A stretch of 64,000 nt of DNA from Lyngbya sp. HA4199-MV5 (GTDB lineage Bacteria > Cyanobacteriota > Cyanobacteriia > Leptolyngbyales > Leptolyngbyaceae): the NCBI GenBank assembly GCA_019359375.1, contig JAHHHL010000028.1, forward strand, positions 1 through 64,000. The letters are read 5' to 3'. Positions 9,569 through 17,680 of this stretch are shown piece after piece (within the stretch, counting starts at the first letter, position 1; the number at the start of each line of letters is the position of its first letter). The notes beneath the pieces are model-generated. The model ran no database searches, had not been told where the DNA came from, and was given only the letters and a program-made list of their open reading frames with translations. The translations under genes were made by a program, and so were the position numbers.

Positions 9569-9772
9569 TCAGTCTACAACCCGTAAACGCCCAGACCGTA
9601 GTAGCTCAAACACTTGATTAATCAACGCTTGCTCTGTCTGACTGATGGTCTTTTGAGATAACAGTGCGGACATAAACTGCTGCTGATCTTTGCGGCTAAT
9701 TCTTCCGCAAGCCCTAATGCGACTTACCATCTGTTCGATATCCGGACGGTGTAGATGAACGTCTTTAGTCAT
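9569..9772 (-). CDS. Small conserved hypothetical protein
   Basis: A 67-residue, mostly helical protein (MTKDVHLHRPDIEQMVSRIR...) with no membrane segment or known motif. The pattern RISRKDQQQFMSALLSQKTISQTEQALINQVFELLRSGRL looks like a paired helical domain as found in small cyanobacterial proteins of unknown function. An in-frame TTG at 9784 would add four residues. It converges on crtH with only 2 bp between stop codons. A CRP-like palindrome lies 88-103 bp upstream of the start. Confidence 0.7.
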   Translation of the reverse strand: MTKDVHLHRPDIEQMVSRIRACGRISRKDQQQFMSALLSQKTISQTEQALINQVFELLRSGRLRVVD

Positions 9773-9859
9773 TGATGCACCCAAAACAATCGCACATTGA
9801 GTGTATCAAAACTTCATGTCGTGTTGAACACAAAATGTCGATCGCCATCAGTCCCGAAT

Positions 9860-9875
9860 TGTGATTAAAATCACA
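9860..9875. promoter_or_regulatory. CRP-like (SyCRP1-type) palindrome
   Basis: TGTGA-TTAAAA-TCACA matches the TGTGA-N6-TCACA consensus exactly, and the inner bases extend the symmetry to TGTGAT/ATCACA. Cyanobacterial cAMP receptor proteins bind this type of site. It is 88 bp upstream of the minus-strand gene that starts at 9772 and almost 600 bp upstream of the plus-strand gene, so the small gene is the likelier target. Confidence 0.5.
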
Positions 9876-10122
9876 GTCTGCAAACTGCAAACCGCACAGA
9901 TTGATTTGCGGTAGCAATCAAAGTGATAAGAAATTGGTTTTATGCGAGACTTCCCAATCGTGCCAGTCAGGAATTATGTTTTTGATAGAAACGATCGCAC
10001 CTGAGCTTTGCTAATAATAGTCATGACAGTTTAATTAGCAGGTTTGTTCCGCTCATCTGGTTTACTGTTTGACATCGCTGAGGTTTGAAAGCCTTGCTTA
10101 GAAGCCTATACAGTGATTTTCT

Positions 10123-10136
10123 GTAGCCTGTGATAC
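10123..10136. promoter_or_regulatory. NtcA-consensus sequence
   Basis: GTA-GCCTGTGA-TAC matches the GTA-N8-TAC core bound by the nitrogen regulator NtcA. A TACCGT hexamer follows with a 17-bp gap, shorter than the usual 20-24 bp, and the downstream gene starts over 300 bp away. A GTA-N8-TAC match is expected about every 4 kb by chance, so this is weak evidence. Confidence 0.25.
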
Positions 10137-10456
10137 GGATGCCTGGAGGTGATTACCGTTGTCGAAGATCATTGTCTTGAGCAAGTTTATTTTAATCTCA
10201 ACCCTACTCTAAATATTGAGGTTTTATGGCGTTATTCTCTGCTCAAAGCCGTCGTGATTGGTGTTAAGCCATCTCATCTCTGCCCACCAAATTCATTGGA
10301 AATTCATCAGAGATCTTACAGAGCTATTCTTAGCTTTACGGAAAAAACGATCCTGATTTGTATCTTGTAATGAGGAACAATCAAGTAGTCACCGCATCAA
10401 AGCTTCTAAAGGTTGCGTTGATGCTTGAGACCATACAGACAACAGGGAGTCACACC

Positions 10457-10774
10457 ATGTCTGATTCAGACCTACTCTTTCATACCAATTTGCACGCTGG
10501 GCAGACCACCACATCCCACCCCCTTCGCCTTGATGTGTTGCAGCCTGTCCGCCAGTGGCTTGATAACGTCTCCGTCAACAATCCCACGATCGCCAAACTT
10601 TTGTACAAGGCGATTCCTGGTCAATGCCCGTTTGAGCGAGACATCATTGTCCTGGGTCGCAAATTGGCTCACATTCCTCCACTCTGCAAGCTCAATCCAC
10701 TTTACGATCAGTTAGTGGGCTTACGGTTTCGCTCCATGTGCTACCTGGTTGATGTCTGTGGAGAAGCCCTTTAG
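10457..10774 (+). CDS. Mo-dependent nitrogenase C-terminal domain protein
   Basis: A 105-residue protein that consists almost entirely of the small helical domain named after the C-terminus of some Mo-dependent nitrogenases. The recognisable segment runs from LDVLQPVRQWLDNVSVNNPTIAKLL through CPFERDI and LAHIPPLCKLNPLYDQLVGLRFRSM to a C-terminal cysteine. Cyanobacteria, including ones that do not fix nitrogen, carry several stand-alone copies of unknown role, so the name does not imply nitrogenase activity. The ATG at 10457 was chosen because AGGGAG (10444-10449) precedes it by 7 nt; the frame also runs upstream without a good start. No nif gene is nearby. Confidence 0.85.
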   Translation: MSDSDLLFHTNLHAGQTTTSHPLRLDVLQPVRQWLDNVSVNNPTIAKLLYKAIPGQCPFERDIIVLGRKLAHIPPLCKLNPLYDQLVGLRFRSMCYLVDVCGEAL

Positions 10775-10845
10775 AAAGGGTGGGGTCTCAGGAGAGAGAC
10801 GCAGGACAAAAGTTGATACTGATGATCTTTCCGACTTCACTCTTT

Positions 10846-11916
10846 TTAAGCGGGTAACGCGGCTAGCTGAGTTTTGATCTGAGCCGCATCTAATGCGCGA
10901 CCAATGAAGACAAGACGAGTTTGTTGTGGTTCTTCGGCACGCCAGGGGCGATCGTAAAATTGGTCAAAGCGCTTGCCAACGCCCTGCATCACAAGACGCA
11001 TGGGTTTCTGCGGTACGGCAACAAACCCTTTAATACGGTAGATTTCTTGCTCTTGCACCAGGGCTTCGAGTTGCCGTCTTAGAAGGGCGGGATCGAAGGC
11101 GCGATCGAATACCACATGGGCAGATGTAATCTCCTCATCGTGATCGTGGTCTTCCTCCTCATCATGATGGCTCGGTCGGGAGCTTAAATGCTCTTCTACG
11201 GCAGCTTGAAAACCCAGCAGAAGATTGGAATCAAGCTGTCCATGCTGGCTGGAGATAATTTTGACGGCTCTGGGCAACTCTTGCTGAACGAGTTGTTCAA
11301 CCTGCGCTTGAGTTTGGGCATCCACCAGATCGGCTTTATTAAGAATAACCAGATCCGCACAGGCGAGTTGATCTTCAAACAACTCCTGGATGGGAGTCTC
11401 ATGATCCAGATTGGGATCGGCTTGACGCTGGGCTTCTAGTGCCTGGAGGTCAGTGGCGATCGTGCCTGTTGAAACGGCTTCACAATCGACAACTGTGATC
11501 ACGCCGTCTACCGTTACTGCATGGCTCAGCTCGTGCCAGCGAAACGCTTTGACTAACGGCTTGGGGAGCGCTAACCCAGACGTTTCAATGAGAATGCAGT
11601 CCAGGCTGTCTCGACGCTTGAGTAGCTCTAGCATGACGGGTAAAAATTCTTCCTGTACCGTGCAGCAGAGACAGCCATTGGTTAACTCCACAATATTGAG
11701 CAGGCGCTCAGGTGAAGGTGTGACTCCAGCAGAAGGTTCGTCGTCGCACACCTGGCACGACCGCAGCAAATCGCCATCAATACCCAGTTCGCCAAATTCG
11801 TTCACCAGAACGGCAATGCGTCTGCCTTGATTGTTCTGAAGCAAGTGACGGATGAGCGTTGTTTTGCCGCTGCCAAGAAAGCCTGTGATGATGGTGACGG
11901 GAATTTTTGCTGCCAT
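10846..11916 (-). CDS. CobW/COG0523-type GTPase, putative metallochaperone
   Basis: A G3E-family P-loop GTPase of 356 residues. Such proteins use GTP to load or insert metal ions, mostly zinc or cobalt. Walker A is GFLGSGKTT at residues 12-20, the metal-binding CxCC motif (GCLCCTVQEE) is at 82-85, and LNKADL gives guanine specificity. A Cys pair (C54, C57) and a His/Asp/Glu-rich run near residues 250-265 are likely extra metal sites. The C-terminal CobW domain (FDPALLRRQLEALV, QEIYRIKGFV) is complete. The frame extends 48 codons upstream, but that part is translated low-complexity G/C-rich DNA, so the ATG at 11916 (MAAKIPVTIITGF) is chosen. The metal served is not known. Confidence 0.9.
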   Translation of the reverse strand: MAAKIPVTIITGFLGSGKTTLIRHLLQNNQGRRIAVLVNEFGELGIDGDLLRSCQVCDDEPSAGVTPSPERLLNIVELTNGCLCCTVQEEFLPVMLELLKRRDSLDCILIETSGLALPKPLVKAFRWHELSHAVTVDGVITVVDCEAVSTGTIATDLQALEAQRQADPNLDHETPIQELFEDQLACADLVILNKADLVDAQTQAQVEQLVQQELPRAVKIISSQHGQLDSNLLLGFQAAVEEHLSSRPSHHDEEEDHDHDEEITSAHVVFDRAFDPALLRRQLEALVQEQEIYRIKGFVAVPQKPMRLVMQGVGKRFDQFYDRPWRAEEPQQTRLVFIGRALDAAQIKTQLAALPA

Positions 11917-11999
11917 GTGGGGAGAGGGGAGGGGAGAGGAGGGCGGGGGAGCAGAGGGAGAAAGGGGGCAGGGAGAAAGGGGGATGAGGGAGAGTGATG
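11917..11999. repeat. G-rich low-complexity tract upstream of the cobW-like gene
   Basis: A purine-rich run of GGGGAGA and GGGAGAAAGGGGG units on the plus strand, matching C/T-rich DNA directly upstream of the cobW-like start. It resembles the purine/pyrimidine repeats between other genes in this window. It is open in the gene's reading frame but unlikely to be translated. Confidence 0.7.
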
Positions 12000-12116
12000 T
12001 CTTCTGCCTCATCTTTACAAACTGTGAATCCTGAAGACTTGATAGCGCTTTAACCACCAAGCCCTCAGGATTCGAGGGGAGACGTTAGAGATGGAAGATG
12101 ATGTAACCAGATGCCA

Positions 12117-12833
12117 TTAATCAGCGGTTGCCAATTCGGTGCTGCCACGAGTGCGGCGGCGGGTCAAGGTGTTGAACAGCATGGAGCCGATCGCCTTGAT
12201 CAGATTTCCTTCTAGCTCCTGGAACAGCTTCATGTTCATGCCAAAGGCTGCATTGGCTTCGTCCACGATGCGATCGGCGGTGGCATCGTCAATGGGCAGG
12301 TCGTTCATTGCCTGACGATAGGTTGCCTTAAACTGCTTCTCATCGGGAATGTTATTGAACTCATAGAAAGCTGTGCCGTTGCCGTCTGTGAGGTTCATGC
12401 CGCGCTGGGCAATCCCTTTCAGAATTTGACCACCGGAGAGGTCGCCGAGATAGCGAGTATAGGAGTGAGCGACCAGCAGTTCGGGATCTGTTTTAGAGAT
12501 CTCGTGAATGCGCTGTACGTAAGCTTCAGCCGCTGGGGAGGGAGTGATTTGCTCTCGCCAGTTGCTGCCGTAGTAGTAGTACAGATCTTTCTCTAACGCT
12601 GCCTTGCGGTTTAGCTCTGGAAAATAGATTTTGGAGAGAATGGGATGGTGCTGATGCTGATCCATCTCTTCTTCCATGGCTGAGTAGACAAAGTAGAGAT
12701 TGGATACCAGCTTGCGGTAGGAGTTTTTCTCAACTACTCCTTTTAAGAAACATTTGACAAACCCGACATTTTCAGCCATTGAGTGAGACTTTTTCGTGCC
12801 CTCACGTAGCTTTGCTGCTAAATTACTGCTCAT
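12117..12833 (-). CDS. ho1: Heme oxygenase (biliverdin-producing, ferredoxin-dependent)
   Basis: Opens heme to biliverdin IX-alpha, iron and CO, the first step to phycobilins and phytochrome chromophores. The 238-residue protein begins MSSNLAAKLREGTKKSHSMAENVGF, with the proximal heme ligand at H17. The conserved distal helix reads YLGDLSGGQILKGIAQRGM, and there is a YRQAMNDLPID segment near the C-terminus. The length and the closing ELEGNLIKAIGSMLFNTL are usual for cyanobacterial Ho1. A second, micro-oxic paralogue (Ho2) may exist elsewhere. The gene lies 283 bp upstream of the cobW-like gene frame on the same strand and downstream of ndhM. Confidence 0.96.
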   Translation of the reverse strand: MSSNLAAKLREGTKKSHSMAENVGFVKCFLKGVVEKNSYRKLVSNLYFVYSAMEEEMDQHQHHPILSKIYFPELNRKAALEKDLYYYYGSNWREQITPSPAAEAYVQRIHEISKTDPELLVAHSYTRYLGDLSGGQILKGIAQRGMNLTDGNGTAFYEFNNIPDEKQFKATYRQAMNDLPIDDATADRIVDEANAAFGMNMKLFQELEGNLIKAIGSMLFNTLTRRRTRGSTELATAD

Positions 12834-13186
12834 GCTAAATCTTCTAAATCTAACGTTGACGGGGTGGTGCGTTGACTAGGCGATGAATGACGTACGATCG
12901 GCTGGTGCAATGTAACCGCATCAAAAGCCACCAATTGTTACGGTAGACTGATTTGATGAGAGTTTTTATTAAAAAATCTAAAGCAAGCCTTTGCTGTTAA
13001 CTCTTCCCAGATGAAAAATGAGAGGCACGATCGCGCCGACTGCACGCTTTGCAAGCCTAACTTATGTAATTAGTTGTTGCTAGTAAACCTATTTCACTTA
13101 AACGCTGATCGTTTGTGGTGAGTGCAATGGCACGACCGTTGATCGTGATCTTGAATGGGAAAAACTTAACGATCGCTCAAAACTAA
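12834..13186. other. Intergenic region between ndhM and ho1
   Basis: About 350 bp that presumably hold the ho1 promoter on the minus strand and the end of the ndhM transcript. No clear terminator hairpin, RNA gene or repeat was recognised. Confidence 0.4.
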
Positions 13187-13528
13187 CTAATTTTCGCTGG
13201 CAACGACGCGTGGTAAACCCATGCTGTAGTTCAAAACGCGGCTGCTGAGGTTGTAGGAGATATCACCTTTTTGGAGGAGCGATCGCACAAAATGCTCTAA
13301 GTCAGAGCCAATGCGACGAATGTTGTAGTCGGTCAGATCTGCTCCGCCATAGGATTCAACCAATTCATCAAACTTGCGGTACACCTTTTGCAGGGATTCT
13401 TCACTCCAGTTGAACTCATTGTCTGGATCGATGTCTAGAGTCAGCACGCTGTCGCTGGGGACTAACTCATTATTTTCAACGGCAGCGGTAAAAATATGGA
13501 TATGGCGAGTGGTTGACTTTAGCAGCAT
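13187..13528 (-). CDS. ndhM: NAD(P)H-quinone oxidoreductase subunit M
   Basis: A 113-residue subunit of the cyanobacterial and plastid NDH-1 complex, found in the hydrophilic arm that takes electrons from ferredoxin for respiration and cyclic electron flow. The sequence [33 protein letters not shown] and [18 protein letters not shown] follows the NdhM family closely, as does the ending [14 protein letters not shown]. The length is usual. It has no membrane segment, as expected. No other ndh gene is in the window, and cyanobacterial ndhM is commonly solitary. Confidence 0.95.
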   Translation of the reverse strand: MLLKSTTRHIHIFTAAVENNELVPSDSVLTLDIDPDNEFNWSEESLQKVYRKFDELVESYGGADLTDYNIRRIGSDLEHFVRSLLQKGDISYNLSSRVLNYSMGLPRVVASEN

Positions 13529-14056
13529 GACATAAGACTCCGCTGGACTATTGATTGAGCACAGTGCTGCTCTTTATTGTAGGGGTCGCTCTTCCTTTTT
13601 GCACGTCGTCTCAGGTCAACAATGAAGATTACCTGTTTAGGGGGACTGATTTGGGCTTTGCTTCTAGACTGGGCTTCTAGACTGGTAAACCGAAATGTTT
13701 AGCCTGACTTGAGCATCGTTGAGGACTCATGCAACAGTGTTGATGGGTGCTTTGAGTATCATCGTCCAGATTGGATGAGTTTAAAACGGCAACAATCTCT
13801 AGTTTTAGACGCTCTTAGACGTTAAGAGGCATCCTTGCATCGATCGCTCATTTTGCCAAATTTTGGTGCGTCATCTCAAAAACTGGCAAAATCAAGACAT
13901 TGCGTCAGTGACAGTTGCTCCAGGGTTATCTCGAAGCTTCTACGAGTTCCTCTTCTACCAAAACTGCCTTCTTAACGACTCTACTCTCGTAATTCTCGCC
14001 GCTTGACCCAGAACATTCTTGCTGGCAGATCACCTCAAAATTTTCAGGTGTCTACT
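13529..14056. other. Divergent intergenic region with a 13-bp tandem repeat
   Basis: About 530 bp between ndhM and coaE, which are transcribed outward. At 13660-13685 the 13-mer GCTTCTAGACTGG is repeated twice head to tail without mismatch. Promoters of both genes should lie here. No RNA gene was recognised. Confidence 0.5.
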
Positions 14057-14710
14057 ATGAACACTCGCAGTCAGTCACATCCTTTCCATCGCATCATCGG
14101 CCTGACGGGTGGTATTGGAATGGGCAAGACGACCGTTTCTAACTACTTAGCAACGAGCCACAAATTGCCCGTTCTAGACGCTGATATACATGCGCGTGAA
14201 GCTGTTGAGCCTGGGTCACCTGTGCTGACAGAAATTGCAGAACGGTATGGTTCTGGGCTGCTGCTGCCGGATGGTACGCTCGATCGTCATCGGTTGGGCG
14301 ATATTGTTTTTAGCAGTCCGCCAGAGCGCTTGTGGTTGGAGCAACAGATTCATCCCCATGTCCGCGATCGCTTAATCCAAGCCATCCAGGCATTGTCGAT
14401 GAAAGATACACAACCGCTGATTGTGGTGCTGGTCATTCCGTTGCTGTTTGAAGCGCGTATGACTGATTTGGTGACTGAGACCTGGGTGGTGCGCTGCCCT
14501 AAAGAGAAACAAATGGAACGCCTGGTCAAGCGCGATCGCCTCAGCGCTCAGCAGGCTCGTCTTCGCATTGGTAGCCAAATGTCGATTCAAAAGAAGGCTG
14601 CTCATGCTGATCTGGTGCTAGATAACACTTCGACGTTAGACCATCTTTTTCAGCAAGTAGATGCTGGACTGGCGCGACAGCCAATCCGGCTAACTGCTCC
14701 TCGTGGGTAA
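14057..14710 (+). CDS. coaE: Dephospho-CoA kinase
   Basis: Performs the last step of coenzyme A synthesis, phosphorylating the 3'-hydroxyl of dephospho-CoA with ATP. From the ATG at 14057 the 217-residue protein has the P-loop GGIGMGKTT at residues 18-26, the substrate segment VLDADIHAREAVEPGSP, HPHVRDRLIQ and a VIPLLFEARM segment in the middle. Near the end come RDRLSAQQARLRIGSQM and ADLVLDNTST, all typical of CoaE. An in-frame TTG at 14003 would add 18 residues that do not look like the family, so the ATG is preferred. A perfect 8-bp hairpin (14747-14765) follows the stop but lacks a T-run. Confidence 0.95.
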   Translation: MNTRSQSHPFHRIIGLTGGIGMGKTTVSNYLATSHKLPVLDADIHAREAVEPGSPVLTEIAERYGSGLLLPDGTLDRHRLGDIVFSSPPERLWLEQQIHPHVRDRLIQAIQALSMKDTQPLIVVLVIPLLFEARMTDLVTETWVVRCPKEKQMERLVKRDRLSAQQARLRIGSQMSIQKKAAHADLVLDNTSTLDHLFQQVDAGLARQPIRLTAPRG

Positions 14711-14917
14711 TGTGAGAGTCTGAAGCAGAGAAGATGGTGGGCGATCGATCAACCAGAGGTTGATCCATGGAGACACCACAATGGTTCTGCTTTCGGTTGA
14801 ACTTAGACGATAATTGGTTGAGGGTAAACCGCTAAGGGTAATGCCTTACCTGAGCCTAAATTCACAATCAGTCACCTGAAACGCCAAGTGCTTTCAGAGC
14901 TTTAGCGAGACTTTTTT

Positions 14918-15496
14918 ATGGGCGCGACGCTGCAACAGATTGCTGGCTATCTGGATAACAAAGGATGGAAGTATAAGCTTGACGAAGATGAATGCCGCAT
15001 TCTCACAGGCGTGTATGCCGAAAATATTCAAGAATTTCTGATTGTGATTCAGCTTGAGGAAGATGGTGAATTCTTTGAGCTGTTTGCACCACGAGTGCTT
15101 TCTGGGGTGAACAACCATCCTCACAAAGCCGCTATTCTGCAAGCAATGCTGTGCATTTCCTGGGAGACCAAAATGCTGCAATGGGAGTATGACCCATCCG
15201 ATGGTGAAATTCGCGCCATTATTGAATTTCCGTTAGAGGATGCCACGCTGACAGAGCGGCAGTTCAATCGCTGCCTGTTCAGTTTGGTGGAACTGGTAGA
15301 TGAAATCGCGCTCCCTCGACTGCAAACCGTGATGGAAACGGGCGAAGATCCAGGCGATGTCGCTGAAGGCGAACGGTTGCTGCTGAAGCTACAAGAAGAA
15401 GCCCCTGGTCTACTGGACGTGCTAGAGCGTGCGATGGAAGCTCGAAAACGGCGCGGACGCTTGCCGCCTTCGACTGAAGACCCCACTGAAGAGTAG
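14918..15496 (+). CDS. YbjN domain protein
   Basis: A 192-residue acidic protein beginning MGATLQQIAGYLDNKGWKYKLDEDECRI. The first 130 residues fit the YbjN fold, which resembles type III secretion chaperones: a helix, then LTGVYAENIQEFLIVIQLEEDGEFFELFAPRVL and KMLQWEYDPSDGEIRAIIEFPLEDA. The C-terminal part is charged, ending RKRRGRLPPSTEDPTEE. YbjN proteins are thought to help protein stability or folding under stress, but no definite role is known. The ATG follows a run of T with no obvious ribosome site. MITE copy 1 begins 12 bp after the stop codon. Confidence 0.8.
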   Translation: MGATLQQIAGYLDNKGWKYKLDEDECRILTGVYAENIQEFLIVIQLEEDGEFFELFAPRVLSGVNNHPHKAAILQAMLCISWETKMLQWEYDPSDGEIRAIIEFPLEDATLTERQFNRCLFSLVELVDEIALPRLQTVMETGEDPGDVAEGERLLLKLQEEAPGLLDVLERAMEARKRRGRLPPSTEDPTEE

Positions 15497-15508
15497 ACGG
15501 TGAAGCTA

Positions 15509-15633
15509 GAGGCTGTCATCAATTAATACTACACATTGCTTGCAGCAAGGGTGCCAGCCCCTAGCCTGGTGTGGTGGGACGGGCGTGACACTGCTGATAT
15601 TGCAAGGTTTCGGAGCTAATTGATGACACGCCT
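15509..15633. mobile_element. MITE copy 1 (TA-flanked, about 125 bp)
   Basis: One of four related elements in the window (the others are at 31157, 59089 and 63161). Ends are GAGGCTGTCATCAATTA and TAATTGATGACACGCCT, imperfect terminal inverted repeats, and the dinucleotide TA lies directly outside both ends, as expected of a TA target-site duplication. It has no coding capacity. It shares internal text such as GGGACGGGCGTGACACTGC with copy 4, in the same orientation. Confidence 0.8.
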
Positions 15634-15690
15634 TAGAAGACCGGCACAACTTTTGTCGATCGCGTTCCTCCTGTCTTTAATTTGCACTGA

Positions 15691-15787
15691 GGACTTACGC
15701 AAACCTCGGAGGTTTGAACCAAGCATCATGCATTGTAACCAATATAGTCGCTTAAGCCTCCGAGGTTTTGGTCAGAATGCGTAATGC
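15691..15787. mobile_element. Second type of small palindromic element
   Basis: Arms GGACTTACGCAAACCTCGGAGG (15691-15712) and CCTCCGAGGTTT...TGCGTAATGCC (15757-15787) make a nested inverted repeat: AAACCTCGGAGG pairs with CCTCCGAGGTTT, and TTACGC with GCGTAA further out. It looks like a MITE or REP-like repeat, of a different family from its neighbour at 15509. Only one copy was seen in this window. Confidence 0.6.
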
Positions 15788-15852
15788 CTGTCTTGATGAC
15801 TCAACCTGCATCGTAACGAAGGCATGAACTGCCGCTAAAGGACTTTCCTGCC

Positions 15853-17256
15853 TCACTCTTCTAAGGCTTCTCCACCGACAACAACATTGCGAATGCGTAA
15901 GCTAGGTCCGCCACAGCCAACAGGTAAGCCGCTTTGCCCACCTTTGCCACAGCCGCCAGATTCATCCCAAAAGAAATCGTCGCCGATCGCTTCAATATCG
16001 CCCAGCGTTTTAAACGCGTTGCCCGATAGCGTCACATCCCGGACTGGCTCGGCGATTTTACCATTGCGAATCATCCAGGCTTCACCGGCTGTAAAGGTAA
16101 ACATTTCGCCATTGGTCATGCCGCCTAACCAGTTACGAGCGTAAACCCCCTCCTGAATCCCGCTATACAGGTCGGCAACAGGCGTTTTGCCTCGTTCGAT
16201 CCAGGTGTTGGTCATGCGGACGATCGGGGGGTAGTGGTAATTTAGACAGCGCGCATTGCCCGTCGCCGTCTCGCCAAGCTTGCCTGCGGTTTCGCGGGAG
16301 TGTAGCCGCCCCACTAGCACACCATCCTTCATCAACTGGGTGGTAGTGGCTGGCGTGCCTTCATCGTCGTAGAAATAGCTGCCACGATGTCCTTCGGGAG
16401 CGGCTCCATCAAAAATTTGTAGATCAGAGGGTCCAAATTGCCGACCAAGGCTCATGACCTCCATCAAATCCGGGTTTTCGTAGGTCATGTCGGCTTCAGA
16501 CAAGTGCCCAAAGGATTCATGGACAAATAGCCCGGTGAGAATGGGGTCAATTACGACCGTGTAAGTATTGCCCCGCACAGAGGGTAGTGCTAGCGAATCA
16601 ACCGCTCGTTGGGCAGCATGACGAACCTGAGTATCTAAGCCCAATAGATCTTCATAGGCTTTGCGAGAGCCAGTGGTTTCGCGCCCGGTTTGCACGGTTT
16701 CCCCGTTACGAGCGGTTGCTGCAAACCGCATTTCCATGTCCACCCAGGATTGTTCCAGCAGCGTGCCTTCGGAGGTTGCTAGAATGACGTGCTGAGCGCT
16801 GTCGCCGTAACGCACTGACACGGTAGCAATTTGGGGGCTGACGCTACGCAGAATATCGCTGTAGTGCTGACAGAGCGCTTTTTTCTGAGCCAGGGGAATT
16901 TGGCGCGGATCGGTGCCTGTGAGGGGCAGCGTGCAAGTTGCCTGAATCGGCGTAATGGGTGCCAGCAGGGTTTCTTCTTCGCCAACCAGACGAGCCGCGA
17001 CGATCGCCTCTTCAATGCGATCGCTCAACGTGGCAAGCTGGTTAAAGCTGGCAAACCCCCATCCACCTTTGTGGCAAGCTCTCACCTGTCCACCGATCGA
17101 GATGCCTTCGGTCAGGGTTTCCGTTTTGTCGCCGCGCAAAAAAATATCTGCCCCTTCTGCCGCTTCCAGGCGTACTGCCAGGTAGTCTACGCGCGATCGG
17201 TAGCGTGCCATCAGATCAGACAGCACATCTTTGAGGTGAGCGGGCAGTATAGCCAT
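15853..17256 (-). CDS. tldD: TldD family metalloprotease
   Basis: The TldD half of the TldD/TldE (PmbA) peptidase pair, which degrades unfolded peptides and matures some ribosomal peptide products such as microcin B17. The zinc motif HExxxH is intact (H246-E247-S-F-G-H251, in FVHESFGHLSEAD). The end of the protein has the expected GGMTNGEMFTFTAGEAWMIRNGKI, GNAFKTLGDIEAIGDDF and SGGCGKGGQSGLPVGCGGPSLRIRNVVVGG. At 467 residues it is full length. Cyanobacteria usually keep both partners, but no pmbA/tldE is in this window. MITE copy 1 and the palindromic element lie just beyond its stop codon. Confidence 0.94.
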   Translation of the reverse strand: MAILPAHLKDVLSDLMARYRSRVDYLAVRLEAAEGADIFLRGDKTETLTEGISIGGQVRACHKGGWGFASFNQLATLSDRIEEAIVAARLVGEEETLLAPITPIQATCTLPLTGTDPRQIPLAQKKALCQHYSDILRSVSPQIATVSVRYGDSAQHVILATSEGTLLEQSWVDMEMRFAATARNGETVQTGRETTGSRKAYEDLLGLDTQVRHAAQRAVDSLALPSVRGNTYTVVIDPILTGLFVHESFGHLSEADMTYENPDLMEVMSLGRQFGPSDLQIFDGAAPEGHRGSYFYDDEGTPATTTQLMKDGVLVGRLHSRETAGKLGETATGNARCLNYHYPPIVRMTNTWIERGKTPVADLYSGIQEGVYARNWLGGMTNGEMFTFTAGEAWMIRNGKIAEPVRDVTLSGNAFKTLGDIEAIGDDFFWDESGGCGKGGQSGLPVGCGGPSLRIRNVVVGGEALEE

Positions 17257-17680
17257 GTCAGATTTTTCTAAGAGTTGTGAGAGTAACTGCCTTCATTCTG
17301 CAATGAATTGACGGTGCTTGGCAGAGGTAAGGGATTTTGACAGCAGACGGCAAAGGAAGTTGTTGGTTGTTGGTTGTTGGTTGTTAGAGGAAGAGAGGCA
17401 GACGGCAGGAGGCAGACGGCAGAAGGTAGGGAGTGGGGAGTAGGGAGTGGGGAGTAGGGAGTCGTTTTACTAACTGTTGTCTGTTACTACATCGCTTCGG
17501 AACTGAAAAAGCCTTACGTTAGACAATCCTTAAGATTTAGGCGTTTTGGCTGTAACTTTGTGCCGAAAACTGAAGATTATAGAGTATTAATGAACTAATA
17601 GTGATGGCAGCTCTTACTGAAGCTACGGTAGAGGGCTGTTGGTTGAGGTGTGATGCGGCAGAGAGTGAGGTTGGATATTT
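17257..17680. repeat. Divergent intergenic region with tandem low-complexity repeats
   Basis: Between tldD and the capA-like gene. Around 17357-17389 is a run of GTTGTTG units, then at 17395-17428 AGGCAGACGGCAG units, and at 17429-17462 GGGAGTGGGGAGTA units. These resemble the heptamer-like repeats in filamentous cyanobacterial intergenic DNA. Promoters for both genes should also lie here. Confidence 0.7.

Larger units (their letters stand above)
9773..10443. other. Long intergenic region with candidate CRP and NtcA sites
   Basis: About 670 bp between the small minus-strand gene and the Mo-nitro_C gene. It is AT-richer than the flanking genes. Two regulatory palindromes, at 9860-9875 and 10123-10136, are listed separately. 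Open frames inside it are short and unconvincing. Confidence 0.5.

Noticed and set aside
10457-10774. Nitrogenase subunit gene
   Set aside because: Only the small C-terminal-type domain is present; no nif genes or nitrogenase cofactor-binding parts.
14747-14765. Terminator after coaE
   Set aside because: The 8-bp hairpin GATCAACC/GGTTGATC is perfect but no T-run follows.
17357-17462. Possible CRISPR-like array from repeated short units
   Set aside because: Units are 7-13 bp without unique spacers; simple tandem repeats.
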